Shown in pieces: positions 9,683 to 22,103 of a stretch of DNA of 64,000 nt. Below the pieces are notes generated by a model. It searched no databases and had not been told where the DNA came from. It saw nothing but the letters and a program-made list of their open reading frames with translations. The position numbers were made by a program, and so were the translations under genes. This stretch comes from Eustoma russellianum (lineage: Eukaryota; Streptophyta; Magnoliopsida; Gentianales; Gentianaceae). The first letter of the stretch is position 1. The number at the start of each line of letters is the position of its first letter. The DNA lies in contig AP025045.1 of the NCBI GenBank assembly GCA_036186865.1, positions 15,243,840 through 15,307,839 of the forward strand. The letters are read 5' to 3'.

Positions 9683-12600
9683 CCCTCTAAATACATAATA
9701 TCATAGATGGCCGGTCATTCCTCTTAGTTTAGTCCATCTTCAATGCACTCACGGATACGGAACCCTAGGTTCGTCATCGATCCATTCCACTTTGTCGTCT
9801 GCAACTTCTGGGAAAAATATAAGTGTGAGTGACAACGTCACCAGCAAGTATACTATACTAATCAGGGATTAAATGGAAAGTGCGAACAAGAACCGAACCC
9901 TCAAAATTTTCTGGTTTAAAGCATACCTGCCCGTCATCAGATCTTTGTCTTATACATGTCATCACTTAATATAGCAAGTTCATTTCTCAGAGGAAAGTTG
10001 TCACTTAGAACTGGATTCATCATAACAGGGCTGTCACTTATACAATGAATAGCATAACAAGGGTTATAAGATTTATATGCTCGTCATAACGTTAGCCCCA
10101 ACGTATTCTTCCGTGAATGTAGCATGCATGCATATGTAGGTATAACATGTCATTACTTACGAAAAATCACTACCCATAGTAGGACAACACATTAAAATAC
10201 TACGACTCGTATTTGTCGAATGCCACGACAAGGATGATCACTTAGAGATGTCATATTTAGGGTTTGCGTGGTCGTCCCTACTTAAATCTCATGGGTCACT
10301 ATATGAATGTAACATGCATGCATATGTACATGTGATGCCGTGTGATGAAAATGGGAATATGATCTTTTCATGCTTCTCTTCAAAACTTCATCATCGTCAT
10401 AAAACAATAGAGTGTTCAGACCTATGTCCTGGATCTGAGGCGGTACGTCATCTCGTCTGGACGGGTCTATTATATCCGGACCCGCACGGCCTCATATTCT
10501 CGTATTCAGATCTATGTCCCGGATCTGAGGCGGTACGTCATCTCGTCTTTGTCGGGTCTATTATTCCGGACCCGCACAGCCTCGTATCAGATCACTTGAC
10601 CCTGATCTGGTGGGTTCATACTGGCCAATCTCATATTCACACACGGTACCGGTGGGGAATCATTTCTTTCAAAAATCCTCTTTTGAAAATGCTTTTCATC
10701 TTTCTTCTTTACAAAACTCATGTCATGAATCAAATATGCGACAATGATGCAAATGCATGTCATGTAATATGCAAACCTTCGTCCACTGCGTATCATGCAC
10801 GAATAAACACGTCTCATCGTCAAGCTAGAGAATTTTCAGCTTAGTAACGTCAACTTCTCTTTAGTTATTCTCTATTAAGATACACGCTCTAGGACACTTG
10901 GTTCGCATGTACTCGTTTATAAGTGTCATAGGTAGTTATCTGGTAAGTTTTAAGGCAAGGCGATGTTGATAGGGGGATCGTTATTCTTTCCTCAGAGTGG
11001 ATACAAAACTGAATTCTGGAATGACCAGTTTTACTATAAAATTTATTGTGACCAATTCTTTAATCATTTTTCGGAAATTCCAACTTTCCAGCTTAATAAT
11101 CTCATTGGATTAGTGTCCTGCCAAAATTTGGCCCAAATGCACTTTTCTAAGGTTAAGTTTCGGATCATGCAATATGACACACAATTTCTGTCAGTCCAGC
11201 AAACTTCAGCCTGACCCATTTTACTAGAAAATTCATTAAAAATAATCCTTAACTCGTTTTGACAAGATTCCAGATCTCACCCTTACTTTATTCCTAGGTT
11301 TAGTTTCATACCAAAAATTAGCTAATTTGCACGCCTCTAAGGTCCATTTCCAAGCTACTAATCACGTTACTTAAATTCTATTCAGTACAGCATTATCATC
11401 AGGACCATCTTCACTAGAAAATTTATTAAAAATAAACCGTAGCTCCTTTTAATGAAATTTCAACTCACACATTTCATATACATATGAGGCTAACATAACA
11501 CCAAAAAGTAGCCAATTTTAATACTCCTAAGATTTATTTTCAGGTCATGCAAAACGTCACACTGTTCTACCCAGTTCCAGAAATTTCTTCTTGAGCGGTT
11601 TTACCAAAAGATTTATTGATAATAATTCAAAACTCCTTTTATCGAAATTCCACCTCTTATATCTCATATACATACAAGACTAGCAGCATACCGAAAGTCA
11701 GCAGGTTTGAAAGATTTTAAGACTTCCTTTTTGATCTCTCAAAACAACTCAAGTTTCTGTCCAATTCCAGAAGTTTTTTTCTAGTAGTCATATGTCGCTC
11801 CTAAGTGTTCTTATCTTTCATTCTTGGCACAAACACCTAGTATACCATTGTAGCGTATACGCACCCCCCCATCACAGTCCCATTTTTGGTGCATGCAAGA
11901 AAAATAAGGAATCTAAGAGCATGTTATGCGCAACACACCACAAGACTATAGATTTATCTCCATTTCTTACCAAGTTAGCACGCACATACGAAAATCACAC
12001 TCATCCCCCTTCACCCCTTCCACCGTGAGCTTTCCTTGGGAAAAAAAGAAGAATCTTTAACTTGTTTATCTTAGTTTACACATAATGAGACATATAACTC
12101 CAAAAGATTTCACCTTTGAAACAAGATCTCACTCCCTCCCTTTAAATAACCAAGGCCGAAAGTTTTGGCCTTCAACTTGGCCTAAAAGCTACCAAGATTA
12201 AATCTTAAGCACATCTAGCTATTCATGCACACATTTTCACATTCAAGCCTTAAAGAGTATAGTGTACTTGCCTTCCTTGCTTACTCTTCTTGGAGAGGTG
12301 TAGACAAGTTGAAATCCTTCTCATTCCTATACAAGCATTCCCACGGTGATGGAAGGAAAAGAAAGGAGCATGGTTAGTCTATATTCTTTAACTAGTTATT
12401 CTCTTAGAAAAGGAGTTAAATGGCTTACCAAAGAGGAGCTTGAGTAGTATCCAAGCTTCTCTAAACAAGAGTCCTTGAAGGCTTGAAATCCTTGAGCCTA
12501 TATTCTCTTGAGTATGAACCTTAATCCCTTGGGTATGTGCTTAGGCCGAATGGCTTATGGGAAGGGAAGAGAGGAGGGCTTCTTGTTTGGTGTAAGAGAA

Positions 12601-13182
12601 TGGAACTAGGGTTTCTCTTTTGGATGGAACTCTTCTTGGCTACTAGGTTGTAGCCGTTGGGATGGGGGGGGGTTTCCAAATTAATTCTCCCAACCTTGGT
12701 TACTTTGTGGCTAACCAATGTTACTTTATTTCTAACCTTGGTTATTTATGCTAACCATAAATACTTTTTGTTAATCTTGGTTAGTTAAACATGGTTAGGT
12801 TACTTAGTAGATAGGTTGAGTAGTTGGCTCCTTAATTGGCCTCCCCCTCCCCTTAGTATCCGGTGGTTGGGGGTCTTTAATGCCCCCAACCATGCCTAAT
12901 TCAACTCTATCTTTCTTAATTTTTGGTTTATTTAACATATTCCCTTAACTATTCATTTGTTTAAAAATCACAAGATAAGATAATGTGAGGTGCCTTCCTT
13001 GGGCTTGTTGGCCGAACTTACAAGACCTTGGGGCGAAAATTTTGGGTCCTCTCCCCATGGTCTCTCATTCACTCTCAAGTACTAAGGCATATTGACATTA
13101 TCCGAGAAGAAGTGTACAGTAATAGTCATCGATCGTAACTGATATACATCGCAAATAAAGGATCCCATGTTGGGTTACCACA
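9678..13182 (-). repeat. Tekay-B 3' LTR, outer end deleted
   Basis: Aligns with 18436-21940. The first approximately 240 bases present in the right LTR (18194-18435) are absent, and the LTR is joined to Tekay-A pol through the shared bases TTTCT. It keeps the five-hairpin array (10417-10609), the box with acceptor-like end (9808-9842) and the donor-like site at 12427-12428. Confidence 0.9.
10417..10609 (-). repeat. Five-hairpin array in the Tekay-B LTR
   Basis: Inverted repeats at 10417-10437 (CAGACC/GATCTG, one mismatch), 10462-10484 (CGGGTC/GACCCG), 10507-10527 (CAGATC/GATCTG), 10553-10574 (CGGGTC/GACCCG) and 10588-10609 (CAGATC/GATCTG). The loop again begins TAT and ends CCG in most units. 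A second copy occurs at about 19176-19367 in the other LTR. Same number of units as Tekay-A with different stem sequences. Confidence 0.75.
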
Positions 13183-13198
13183 TCCTCCCCCCCTTATT
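13183..13198 (-). promoter_or_regulatory. Polypurine tract of Tekay-B
   Basis: Minus-strand AATAAGGGGGGGAGGA abuts the 3' LTR; the priming site for plus-strand synthesis. Confidence 0.9.
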
Positions 13199-13228
13199 AT
13201 AAGTTTCGTCCTCGAAACTTGAAAGTGC

Positions 13229-16200
13229 TTAACCAAAAAGGTGGGGGTACAAGTTCTTGATGTGTTCTTCCATTTCCCAGGTTTCCTCATCTACGGAGTG
13301 ATTCTTCCATTGTACTTTGACAATTGGTATTGCTCGATTCCTTAATATCTTTTCCTTACGATCAACTATCTTCTCCGGTTCCTCCTCATATGTCGCATCG
13401 GCTTTGAGTTTCAAAGGTTGGTCCTTTACGACATGGCTAGGATTGTGTACATATCGTCGCAATTGGGATACATGAAATACATCATGTATTTGAGATAGGG
13501 TGGGTGGTAAAGCGAGTCGATATGCCACTTCCCTAATTCTTTCCAGAACCTCGTATGGTCCAATAAATCTTGGACTCAATTTCCCTCTTATACCGAATCT
13601 TTTAATTCCTTTAGTTGGCGATACCTTTAAAAATACTTTTTCCCCAACTTGAAATTCTAAAGGTCGTCGCTTTTCATCTGCCAAACCTTGCTTCTATCTT
13701 GGGCTGCTTGTAACTTTTGCTTTATAATTTTTTACTTTCTCTCGAGTCTGCTCTACTAGGTCAGGTGCAGTGAAAATCCTATCTCCTATTTCATCCCAGT
13801 AGAGCGGAGAACGTTATTTCCTTCCATAGAGTGCTTCGTACGGGGCCATCCCTATGGATCGATGATAACTGTTATTGTAAGAAAATTCTACCAGTCTGAG
13901 ACTTCGATCCCAGCTTCCCCCGAAGTCAAGTATGCCGGATCGCAGCATGTCTTCCAGTGTCTGAATGGTTCTTTCTTATTGACCATCCGTTTGGGGATGA
14001 AATGCCGAGCTCATGTGGATCTCAGTGCCCATCGCCTTCTGAAAAGCTGTCCAGAATCGTGAGGTGAAGCGAGGATCACGGTCACAGACGATACTTAGGG
14101 GTACTCCATGGAGGCTCACAATTTGTTCTACGTACATCGTAGCCAGTTTCTCCAGTGGAGCCTTGATTGTCATAGCTATGAAATGGGCGGACTTGGTTAG
14201 ACGATCAACAACTACCCAAATGGTGTCATATCCGCTTCTCGTTCTGGGCAGATCCGTAACAAAATCCATAGTAACGTGGTCCCACTTCCATTCGGGAACC
14301 TCAAGAGGTTGTAGCAACCCAGCGGGTTTCTGATGTTCTGCCTTCACCTTTTGGCAGACGAGGCATTTTTCCACAAATTCTGCAATCTGTCTCTTCATGC
14401 CACGCCACCAGAATCGTTGTTTCATATCTTGGTACATTTTATTTGCTCTAGGGTGGATAGATAACCGAGAGTTGTGAGCTTCCTTAAGAACTTCATTCAG
14501 TATGTCTTGGTTATTGGGTACACACAATCTTTCTTGGAACCACAAACTGTTGTCGCTCCGAACCTTGAATTCTTCGGTGGGTTCCATTCGTACCCGATCC
14601 TTCATCTTTCTTAAGGTTTCATCCTTTTCTTGCCCTTCTTTAATTTTGTCTATTAATGAAGGAATTATCACCAACTTTGCGAGCATGCCTTCGATTGAGT
14701 CAACCTCTTCTAGGTCAAATTCTTCCATGTCACGCTGCAAAGGTGGTTGGCGTGGATGACTTGTTTTTCTACTTAATGCATCTGCTACCTTGTTGGCTTT
14801 CCCGGATGATACTGAATTGATAGGTCATAGTCCTTCATTAATTCTAGCCATCTTCGCTGTCGCATGTTCAGCTCTTTTTGGGTAAACAGATATTTGAGAC
14901 TTTTGCGGTCCGTGAAAATTTCGCACTTTTCGCCGTATAGATAGTGCCTCCATATTTTTAGTGCGAAGACCACATCTGCCAATTCCAGGTCGTGTACAGG
15001 GTAATTTTGCTCAAATGGTTTCAATTGTCGGGATGCGTATGCAATCACTCGATCTTTCTGCATCAGTACACATCCCAGCCCGTTCTTAGAAGCATCACTA
15101 TATACAACAAAGTTTTCTCCGGGAATAGGTTGTGCTAAGACTGGGGCGGAGGTTAGTTTCCTTTTCAATTCAATAAAGCTCTTCTCACAATCTGAGGTCC
15201 ACTCGAATTTGGTTTTCTTCTGGGTCAATCGGGTTAGAGGCATAGCAATTCAAGAGAATCCTTCCACGAACTTCCGATAGTAACCAGCGAGACCGAGAAA
15301 ACTTCGTACTTCTGTAACATTCGTCGGTCTGGGCCATTCCGTGATTGCCTCGATTTTCTTAGGATCTACCGATATACCTTCTTCGGATATTACATGTCCT
15401 AGAAATGCTACACTTTGTAGCCAGAATTCGCATTTGCTAAACTTTGCATACAGACGCTCCCTTCGTAGAATGTCCAGAGCAATCCTTAAATGGGTGGCAT
15501 GGGTCCCTTCATCCGGTGAATATATTAGTATGTCATCGATGAAGACTACTATGAATTTGTCCAGTTGGTCTTGAAAGACTCGATTCATTAGATCCATGAA
15601 TGCTGCAGGGGCGTTGGTCAGTCCGAATGGCATTACTAGAAATTCGTAATGCCCATAACGGGTTCTGAATGAGGTTTTCTGGACGTCTTCAGCCTTGATC
15701 TTTAACTGGAAATATCTTGAACGAAGATCAATCTTACTGAAAATCCTTGCCCCCCGGAGCTGATCGAACAAGTCGTCGATCTTTGGCAAAGGGTACTTAT
15801 TTTTTATAGTGATCTTGTTGAGCTCCCTATAGTCAATACACAACCGCATACTTCCGTCCTTCTTTTTAACGAACAGTACTAGAGCTCCCCACGGTGAAAC
15901 ACTCAGGCGGATGAATTTCTTTTTCAGTAATTCACGTAACTGCTCCTTCATCTCTTTTAGTTCCGCTGGGGCCATTCTGTAGGGAGCCATCGATATTGGT
16001 TCAGCCCCCGGTACTAGGTTGATCTCAAAAGATATTTCTCGCTCCGGAGGAAGACCTGGCAAGTCTTCTGGGAAAACATATGGGTATTTGCGAACCACTG
16101 GTACTTGGGACAGGTCTATAGTCGCTTGATCAGTGTTTATGGCATAGATAAGATACCCTTCATGTCCTTTCCTTAGTGCTTTACTAGCGCGGATTGCATT

Positions 16201-16595
16201 TACATATATGTTCTTAGGGCTCTTCTGTAGCTTTGATCCTCCTTGAAATGTTATCTCTTCTCGTGTGGGGCCTTTAAATGTAACCTGTTTTTCGTTACAG
16301 TCGATGTTGGCGTAATTCTTGGAGAGCCAGTCCATTCCAAGAATTACATCGAAGTCGGTCATAGGTATGGAGATTAAATCGGCGTCAAACCGATGATTAT
16401 CAATCTCAAGCTCACAATTTTCGAAAACATGGTGAGCTACAAGCATCTGCTCCCCAGCTGCTTGAATTCTATAGGGTGTATCACTATAGGTTGGGGTTTT
16501 CTCAATATTCCTTGCAAATCTCTTTGATATGAAAGAGTGGCTAGCGCCACTGTCAAATAGCACGTTGGCAGGTATTGAACATACTAGTATAGCTC
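13229..16595 (-). pseudogene. Tekay-B pol (exon 2): protease, RT, RNase H, integrase, chromodomain
   Basis: Reads leftward from the inferred 3' splice site at 16596. Domains in order: aspartic protease DSGASHSFI (about 16540); RT with DYRELNKIT, a degenerate LRSRYFQLKIK, and catalytic FIDDILIYS (about 15530); RNase H with YSDASKNGLG (about 15100); integrase zinc finger (HNSRLSIH, CLVCQKVK), MDFVTDL, CDRDPRF; chromodomain EKIVDRKEKILRNRAIP through YPHLFG at the end. Lesions: a stop in GFS*IAM (15247-15249), a frameshift near 14806, a stop after TDGQ (13976), and a shift near 13684. Together these are roughly 1100 codons, normal for the lineage. It is a recently decayed gag-pol, and the chromodomain would have targeted integration to marked chromatin. 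Confidence 0.9.
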
Positions 16596-16678
16596 CTGAA
16601 TCATACAATACTCACTAAGCAACCATAAGGCAACAGTATTGTAAAAGAGAGAGATCTAGTAAGGTTTTCTGAAAATAC
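16596..16678 (-). other. Candidate spliceosomal intron between gag and protease (Tekay-B, 83 bases)
   Basis: On the minus strand gag runs GTGACAG/GTATTTTC and meets a stop ten codons on. Bases 16678 to 16596 begin GTATTT and end GATTCAG. Removing them joins a valine-threonine-glycine end of gag to AILVCSIP and the protease DSGA in one frame (phase 1). Tekay-C has a GT-AG insert at the same codon. Inferred from frame and homology only; no transcript is seen. Confidence 0.7.
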
Positions 16679-17897
16679 CTGTCACTACGTCGTTAGCTTC
16701 CTCAGCAGCTGAGTCAGTCATAGCGTGAACTCGTGCGTTGGTACGCTGACGCTGAGGTTTTTGTGGCTGCTGTTGCTGCTGGGCCTCCTTTTCTGGACAC
16801 TCCCTGGCTAAATGCCCTGCTTTCCCGCATCCAAAGCAGGTGGGGCCTTGGTTTGGACAGTTCTTGGAGATGTGTCCTCCCTGACCGCATCTAAAACATT
16901 TCCCGGTCTGAATGTAACATTCTCCTACGTGGCGCTTACCACAATGAGAGCACTCTGGAATGGCAGATTGGGATCCTTGATTCTTCTGGGGGCGGCGTGG
17001 AAACTTACTCTTCCCTTGACGTCCTGGGCCCTTTGTGTTCTGTTTTGTGGATTTTCGGGCCCCCCCACTTCCTGACACTTCCCTACCTCTCTTTTGACTA
17101 AATTCATCTCGACGGATGATATCTCTTTCGATTCTGTAGCACGCATCTAGAAGGGCACCAAAGTTGGCTGGGTTGGCATTAACCAACCACGTTCGGATTC
17201 TGGGATTCAGTCCTCTTTCAAATTTCAACATTTTAGTTTCTTCATCGTTCATAGTGGATGGTTGGAATCTCCCCAGAGCTATGAACTTGTTAGCATAGTC
17301 TGCCACCGTCATTCCAGATTCTTGCACTAGGGATTCCAATTCATGCCTTTTCTGCAGTTTGGCTGAAGGGGGTATATAAAATTTATGAAATTCCTGGAGG
17401 AACCTTTCCCAGGAGATTGGTCTTGGCAAGGCTTGTAGGTTGGCCTTCCACCATTGGTTGGCTTCCCCTAACAGAAACGGTCTAACTGCTTGAGTCTTCA
17501 CTTCCTCGGGAGCTCTGATTAGTTCGAAACCATTTTCCACCTCATCAAGCCACTTCTCAGCAGCATCAGAGTCCGACTTTCCTTCAAATGGCGGTACGTT
17601 GGCCCTCTTAAGCTTTTCAAAATAATACTGGGCATCTCTGACCGGCTCGTGAGGTTGAGGGTTATTCTGTTGCAGCATTACTTGCCCAATTTGGGTGACT
17701 GTTTGGCAAAAGTTTTGAAAAGCATTAATATCTGGCATCATGGGTGGAAAAGGTCCTGGTGGTGGGGGGTCATTCTGAACTGGCGGTGGGTTTTAGCCTT
17801 GAGGCGGCGGAGGTGGAGGAACTTGCGCAGGTGGAGGAGGGATAGACTCCTGCACCCCGGTTCGAGCTCTGGTTGGTCTCTCTCTGGGTCGTACCAT
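16679..17897 (-). pseudogene. Tekay-B gag: capsid and triple zinc-knuckle nucleocapsid, one early stop
   Basis: The natural start is the ATG at 17897 (MVRPRERPTRARTG), followed by a proline-rich stretch. A stop at 17793-17795 breaks it, after which 355 codons are open. The capsid region has WLDEVENGFELI, GEANQWWKA, WERFLQEFHKFYIP and MLKFERGLNPRI, typical of gypsy gag. The end carries three Cys/His knuckles: CSHCGKRHVGEC, CFRCGQGGHISKNC and CFGCGKAGHLAREC, then a QQQQQPQKPQ linker. Gag forms the particle and binds element RNA. It ends within the candidate intron unless spliced to protease. Confidence 0.9.
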
Positions 17898-18179
17898 CTG
17901 CAGTAAGCAGTGTCGGCTTTATTTAACAAAAGAATGTCGAAATAAGTAGCAAAATTTACTAAAGCATGTAGGAAGAGCATATAAGTACATACGTTATAAT
18001 TTAAATTTGTGATCAGTTGTTAGTTAGGACACATCACTGGCTGCTTCCTAATTTTCCAATCTTGAGTCATCCTATTCTAATGTCATCTATCATCTAAGAT
18101 TAAAACTTAGATCTAAGATCAAACTTAGTTGACTACAATCATGACTTAGTTCTACATTCTGCCCGGATCTGGAGCCTTC
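17898..18179 (-). other. Tekay-B untranslated leader
   Basis: Between PBS and gag; no open frame of note. It contains short repeats of ATCTAAGAT / AACTTAG around 18095-18130, also kept in the Tekay-A leader remnant at 21985-22040. Confidence 0.6.
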
Positions 18180-18191
18180 GCTCTGATACCA
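18180..18191 (-). promoter_or_regulatory. Primer-binding site of Tekay-B
   Basis: Minus-strand TGGTATCAGAGC, the standard plant sequence complementary to the 3' end of initiator tRNA-Met, two bases inside the 5' LTR. Confidence 0.95.
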
Positions 18192-18193
18192 CC

Positions 18194-21100
18194 TGTGGCG
18201 CCCCGCACCCAGGCCTTGTCTGGATACGGTGCACCCGCCGTACTTCACTAAGGAGAGTACTAGGCGTCGTCCCATATGTGGCATGCTTCATGGTATAAGG
18301 CACGGATTAACGTGCTTACACATAGGTAATTAAGCGAAACCGTGGCAGAATTTAAAACTCAAAATAAAATAAACATCCATACGATCATTCATAGTTTACA
18401 TCCCAAAATAAAAGTATCCAGAGTCACAAAAGCAAATGTTTCTCCCTCCAAATACATAATATCATAGCTGGCTGGTCATTCCTCTTAGTTTAGTCCATCT
18501 TCAATGCACTCACGGATACGGAACCCTAGGTTCGTCATCGATCCATTCCACTTTGTCGTCTGAAACTTCTGGGAAAAATATAAGGGTGAGTGAAAACGTC
18601 ACCAGCAAGTATACTATACTAATCAGGGATTAAATGGAAAGTGCGAACAAGAACCGAACCCTCAAAATTTTCTAGTTTAAAGCATACCTGCCCGTCATCA
18701 GATCTTTGTCCTATACATATCATCACTTAATATAGCAAGTTCATTTCTCAGAGGAAAGTTGTCACTTAGAACTGGATTCATCATAACAGGGCTGTCACTT
18801 ATACAATGAATAGCATAACAAGGGTTATAAGATTTATATGCTCGTCATAACGTTAGCCCCAACGTATTCTTCCGTGAATGTAGCATGCATGCATATGTAG
18901 GTATAACATGTCATTACTTACGAAAAATCACTACCCATAGTAGGACATCACATTAAAATACTACGACTCGTATTTTTTGAATGCCAATGCAAGGATGATC
19001 ACTTAGAGATGTCATATTTAGGGTTTGCGTGGTCGTCCCTACTAAAATCTCATGAGTCACTATATGAATGTAACATGCATGCATATGTACATGTGATGCC
19101 GTGTGATGAAAATGGGAATATGATCTTTTCATGCTTCTCTTCAAAACTTCATCATCGTCATAAAACAATAGAGTGTTCAGACCTATGTCCCGGATCTGAG
19201 GCGGTACGTCATCTCGTCTGGACGGGTCTATTATATCCGGACCCGCACGGCCTCATATTCTCATATTCAGATCTATGTCCCGGATCTGAGGCGGTACGTC
19301 ATCTTGTCTTTGTCGGGTCTATTATTCCGGACCCACACGGCCTCGTATCAGATCACTTGACTCTGATCTTGTGGGTTCACACTGGCCAATCTCATATTCA
19401 CACACGGTACCGGTGGGGAATCATTTCTTTCAAAAATCCTCTTTTGAAAATGCTTTTCATCTTTCTTCTTTACAAAACTCATGTCATGAATCAAATATGT
19501 GACAATGATGCAAATGCATGTCATGTAATATGCAAACCTTGGTCCACTGCGTATCATGCACGAATAAACACGTCTCATCGTCAAGCTAGAGAATTTGCAG
19601 CTTAGTAACGTCAACTTCTCTTTAGTTATTCTCTATTAAGATACACGCCCTAGGCCACTTGGTAAACATGTACTCGTTTATAAGTGTCATAGGTAGTTAC
19701 CTGGTAAGTTTTAAGGCAAGGCGATGTTGATAGGGGGATCGTTATTCTTTCCTCAGAGTGGATACAAAACTAAATTCTGGAATGACCAGTTTTACTATAA
19801 AATTTATTGTGACCAATTCTTTAATCATTTTTCGGAAATTCCAACTTTTCAGCTTAATAATCTCATTGGATTAGTGTCCTGCCAAAATTTGGCCCAAATG
19901 CACTTTTCTAAGGTTAAGTTTCGGATCATGCAATATGACACACAATTTCTGTCAGTCCAGCAAACTTCAGCCTGACCCATTTTACTAGAAAATTCATTAA
20001 AAATAATCCTTAACTCGTTTTGACAAGATTCCAGCTCTCACCCTTACTTTATTCCTAGGTTTAGCTTCTTACCAAAAATTAGCTAATTTGCACGCCTCTA
20101 AGGTCCATTTCGAAGCTACTAATCACGTTACTTAAATTCTGTTCAGTACAGCATTATCATCAGGACCATCTTCACTAGAAAATTTATTAAAAATAAACCG
20201 TAGCTCCTTTTAATGAAATTTCAACTCATACATTTCATATACATATGAGGCTAACATAACACCAAAAAGTAGCCAATTTGATTGCTCCTAAGATTTATTT
20301 TCAGGTCATGCAAAATGTCACACTGTTCTACCCAGTTCTAGAAATTTCTTCTTGAGCAGTTTCACCAAAAGATTTATTGATAATAATTCAAAACTCCTTT
20401 TATCGAAATTCCACCTCTTATATCTCATATACATACAAGACTAGCAGCATACCGAAAGTCAGCAGGTTTGAAAGATTTTAAGACTTTCTTTTTGATCTCT
20501 CAAAACAACTCAAGTTTCTGTCCAATTCCAGAAGTTTTTTTCTAGTAGTCATATGTCGTTCCTAAGTGTTCTTATCTTTCATTCTTGGCACAAACACCTA
20601 GTATACTATTGTAGCGTATACGCACCCCCCATCACAGTCCCATTTTCGGTGCATGAAAGAAAAATAATGAATCTAAGAGCATGTTATGCGCAACACACCA
20701 CAAGACTATAGATTTATCTCCATTTCTTACCAAGTTAGCACGTACATACGAAAATCACACTCATCCCCCTTCACCCCTTCCACCGTGAGCTTTCCTTGGG
20801 AAAAAAAGAAGAATCTTTAACTTGTTTATCTTAGTTTACACATAATGAGACATATAACTCCAAAAGATTTCACCTTTGAAACAAGATCTCACTCTCTCCC
20901 TTTAAATAACCAAGGCCGAAAGTTTTGGCCTTCAACTTGGCCTAAAAGCTACCAAGATTAAATCTTAAGCACATCTAGCTATTCATGCACACACTTTCAC
21001 ATTCAAGCCTTAAAGAGTATAGTGTACTTGCCTTCCTTACTTACTCTTCTTGGAGAGGTGTAGACAAGTTGAAATCCTTCTCTTTCCTATGCAAGTATTC

Positions 21101-21940
21101 CCAAGGTGATGGAAGGAAAAGAAAGGAGCATGGTTAGTCTATATTCTTTAACTAGTTATTCTCTTAGAAAAGGAGTTAAATGGCTTACCAAAGAGGAGCT
21201 TGAATAGTATCCAAGCTTCTCTAAACAAGAGTCCTTGAAGGCTTGAAATCCTTGAGCCTATATTCTCTTGAGTATGAACCTTAATCCCTTGGGTATGTGC
21301 TTAGGCCGAATGGCTTATGGGAAGGGAAGAGAGGAGGGCTTCTTGTTTGGTGTAAGAGAATGGAACTAGGGTTTCTCTTTTGGAGGGAACTCTTCTTGGC
21401 TACTAGGTTGTAGCCGTTGGGATGGGGGGTTTCCAAATTAATTCTCCCAACCTTGGTTACTTTGTGGCTAACCAATGTTACTTTATTTCTAACCTTGGTT
21501 ATTTATGCGAACCATAATTACTTTTTGTTAATCTTGGTTAGTTAAACATGTTTAGGTTACTTAGTAGATAGGTTGAGTAGTTGGCTCCTTAATTGGCCTC
21601 CCCCTCCCCTTAGTATCCGGTGGTTAGGGGTCTTTAATGCCCCCAACCATGCCTAATTCAACTCTATCTTTCTTAATTTTTGGTTTATTTAACATATTCC
21701 CTTAACTATTCATTTGTTTAAAAATCACAAGATAAGATAATGTGAGGTGCCATCCTTGGGCTTGTTGGCCGAACTTACAAGACCTTGGGGCGAAAATTTT
21801 GGGTCCTCTCCCCATGGTCCCTCATTCACTCTCAAGTACTATAGGCATATTGACATTATCCGAGAAGAAGTGTACAGTAATAGTCATCGATCGTAACTAA
21901 TATACATCGCAAATAAAGGATCCCATGTTGGGTTACAACA
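18194..21940 (-). repeat. Tekay-B 5' LTR (3.7 kb), complete
   Basis: TGTGGCG...TTACAACA on the plus strand, with TG/CA ends. It holds the five-hairpin array (about 19176-19367), the box with a 3'-splice-site-like end (18569-18602) and a donor-like CTTTG/GTAAGCC on the minus strand at 21187-21188. There are several tracts of the form GGTTACTTTNNTCTAACC near 21440-21550. No coding content. Confidence 0.9.
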
Positions 21941-22103
21941 TTATCAATGGGCCGTACCCTAATTTTCCAGTCTAAGTTATCCTATTCTAAGGTCAACTCT
22001 CATCTAAGATCAGAACTTAGATCTAAGATCAAACTTAGTTGACTACAATCATAACTTAATTCTATATTCTGCCTGGATCTGGAGCCTTTGCTCTGATACC
22101 ACC
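21941..22103 (-). other. Remnant of the Tekay-A leader with PBS
   Basis: Homologous to the Tekay-B leader (18020-18191) and carries an intact PBS (TGGTATCAGAGC, minus strand, 22090-22101). The first five bases, TTATC, would be one copy of the Tekay-B target duplication. It marks where Tekay-B entered Tekay-A, just downstream of its 5' LTR. Confidence 0.8.

Larger units (their letters stand above)
9678..21940 (-). mobile_element. Tekay-B: near-complete Ty3/gypsy chromovirus nested in Tekay-A
   Basis: Minus strand: 5' LTR 18194-21940, PBS 18180-18191, gag 16679-17897, intron 16596-16678, protease-RT-RNase H-integrase-chromodomain 13229-16595, PPT 13183-13198, 3' LTR 9678-13182. The 3' LTR lacks about 240 bases at its outer end. 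The LTRs are nearly identical in blocks compared by eye, more alike than those of Tekay-A, which fits a younger insertion. A few point stops and frameshifts inactivate it. The right flank TTATC is one half of a target duplication whose partner was deleted. Confidence 0.9.

Noticed and set aside
10248..10844. A 198-codon open frame, repeated at 19009-19605
   Set aside because: It lies inside the Tekay-B LTRs, reads against the element, spans the hairpin array and resembles no family; both copies exist only because the LTRs are duplicates.
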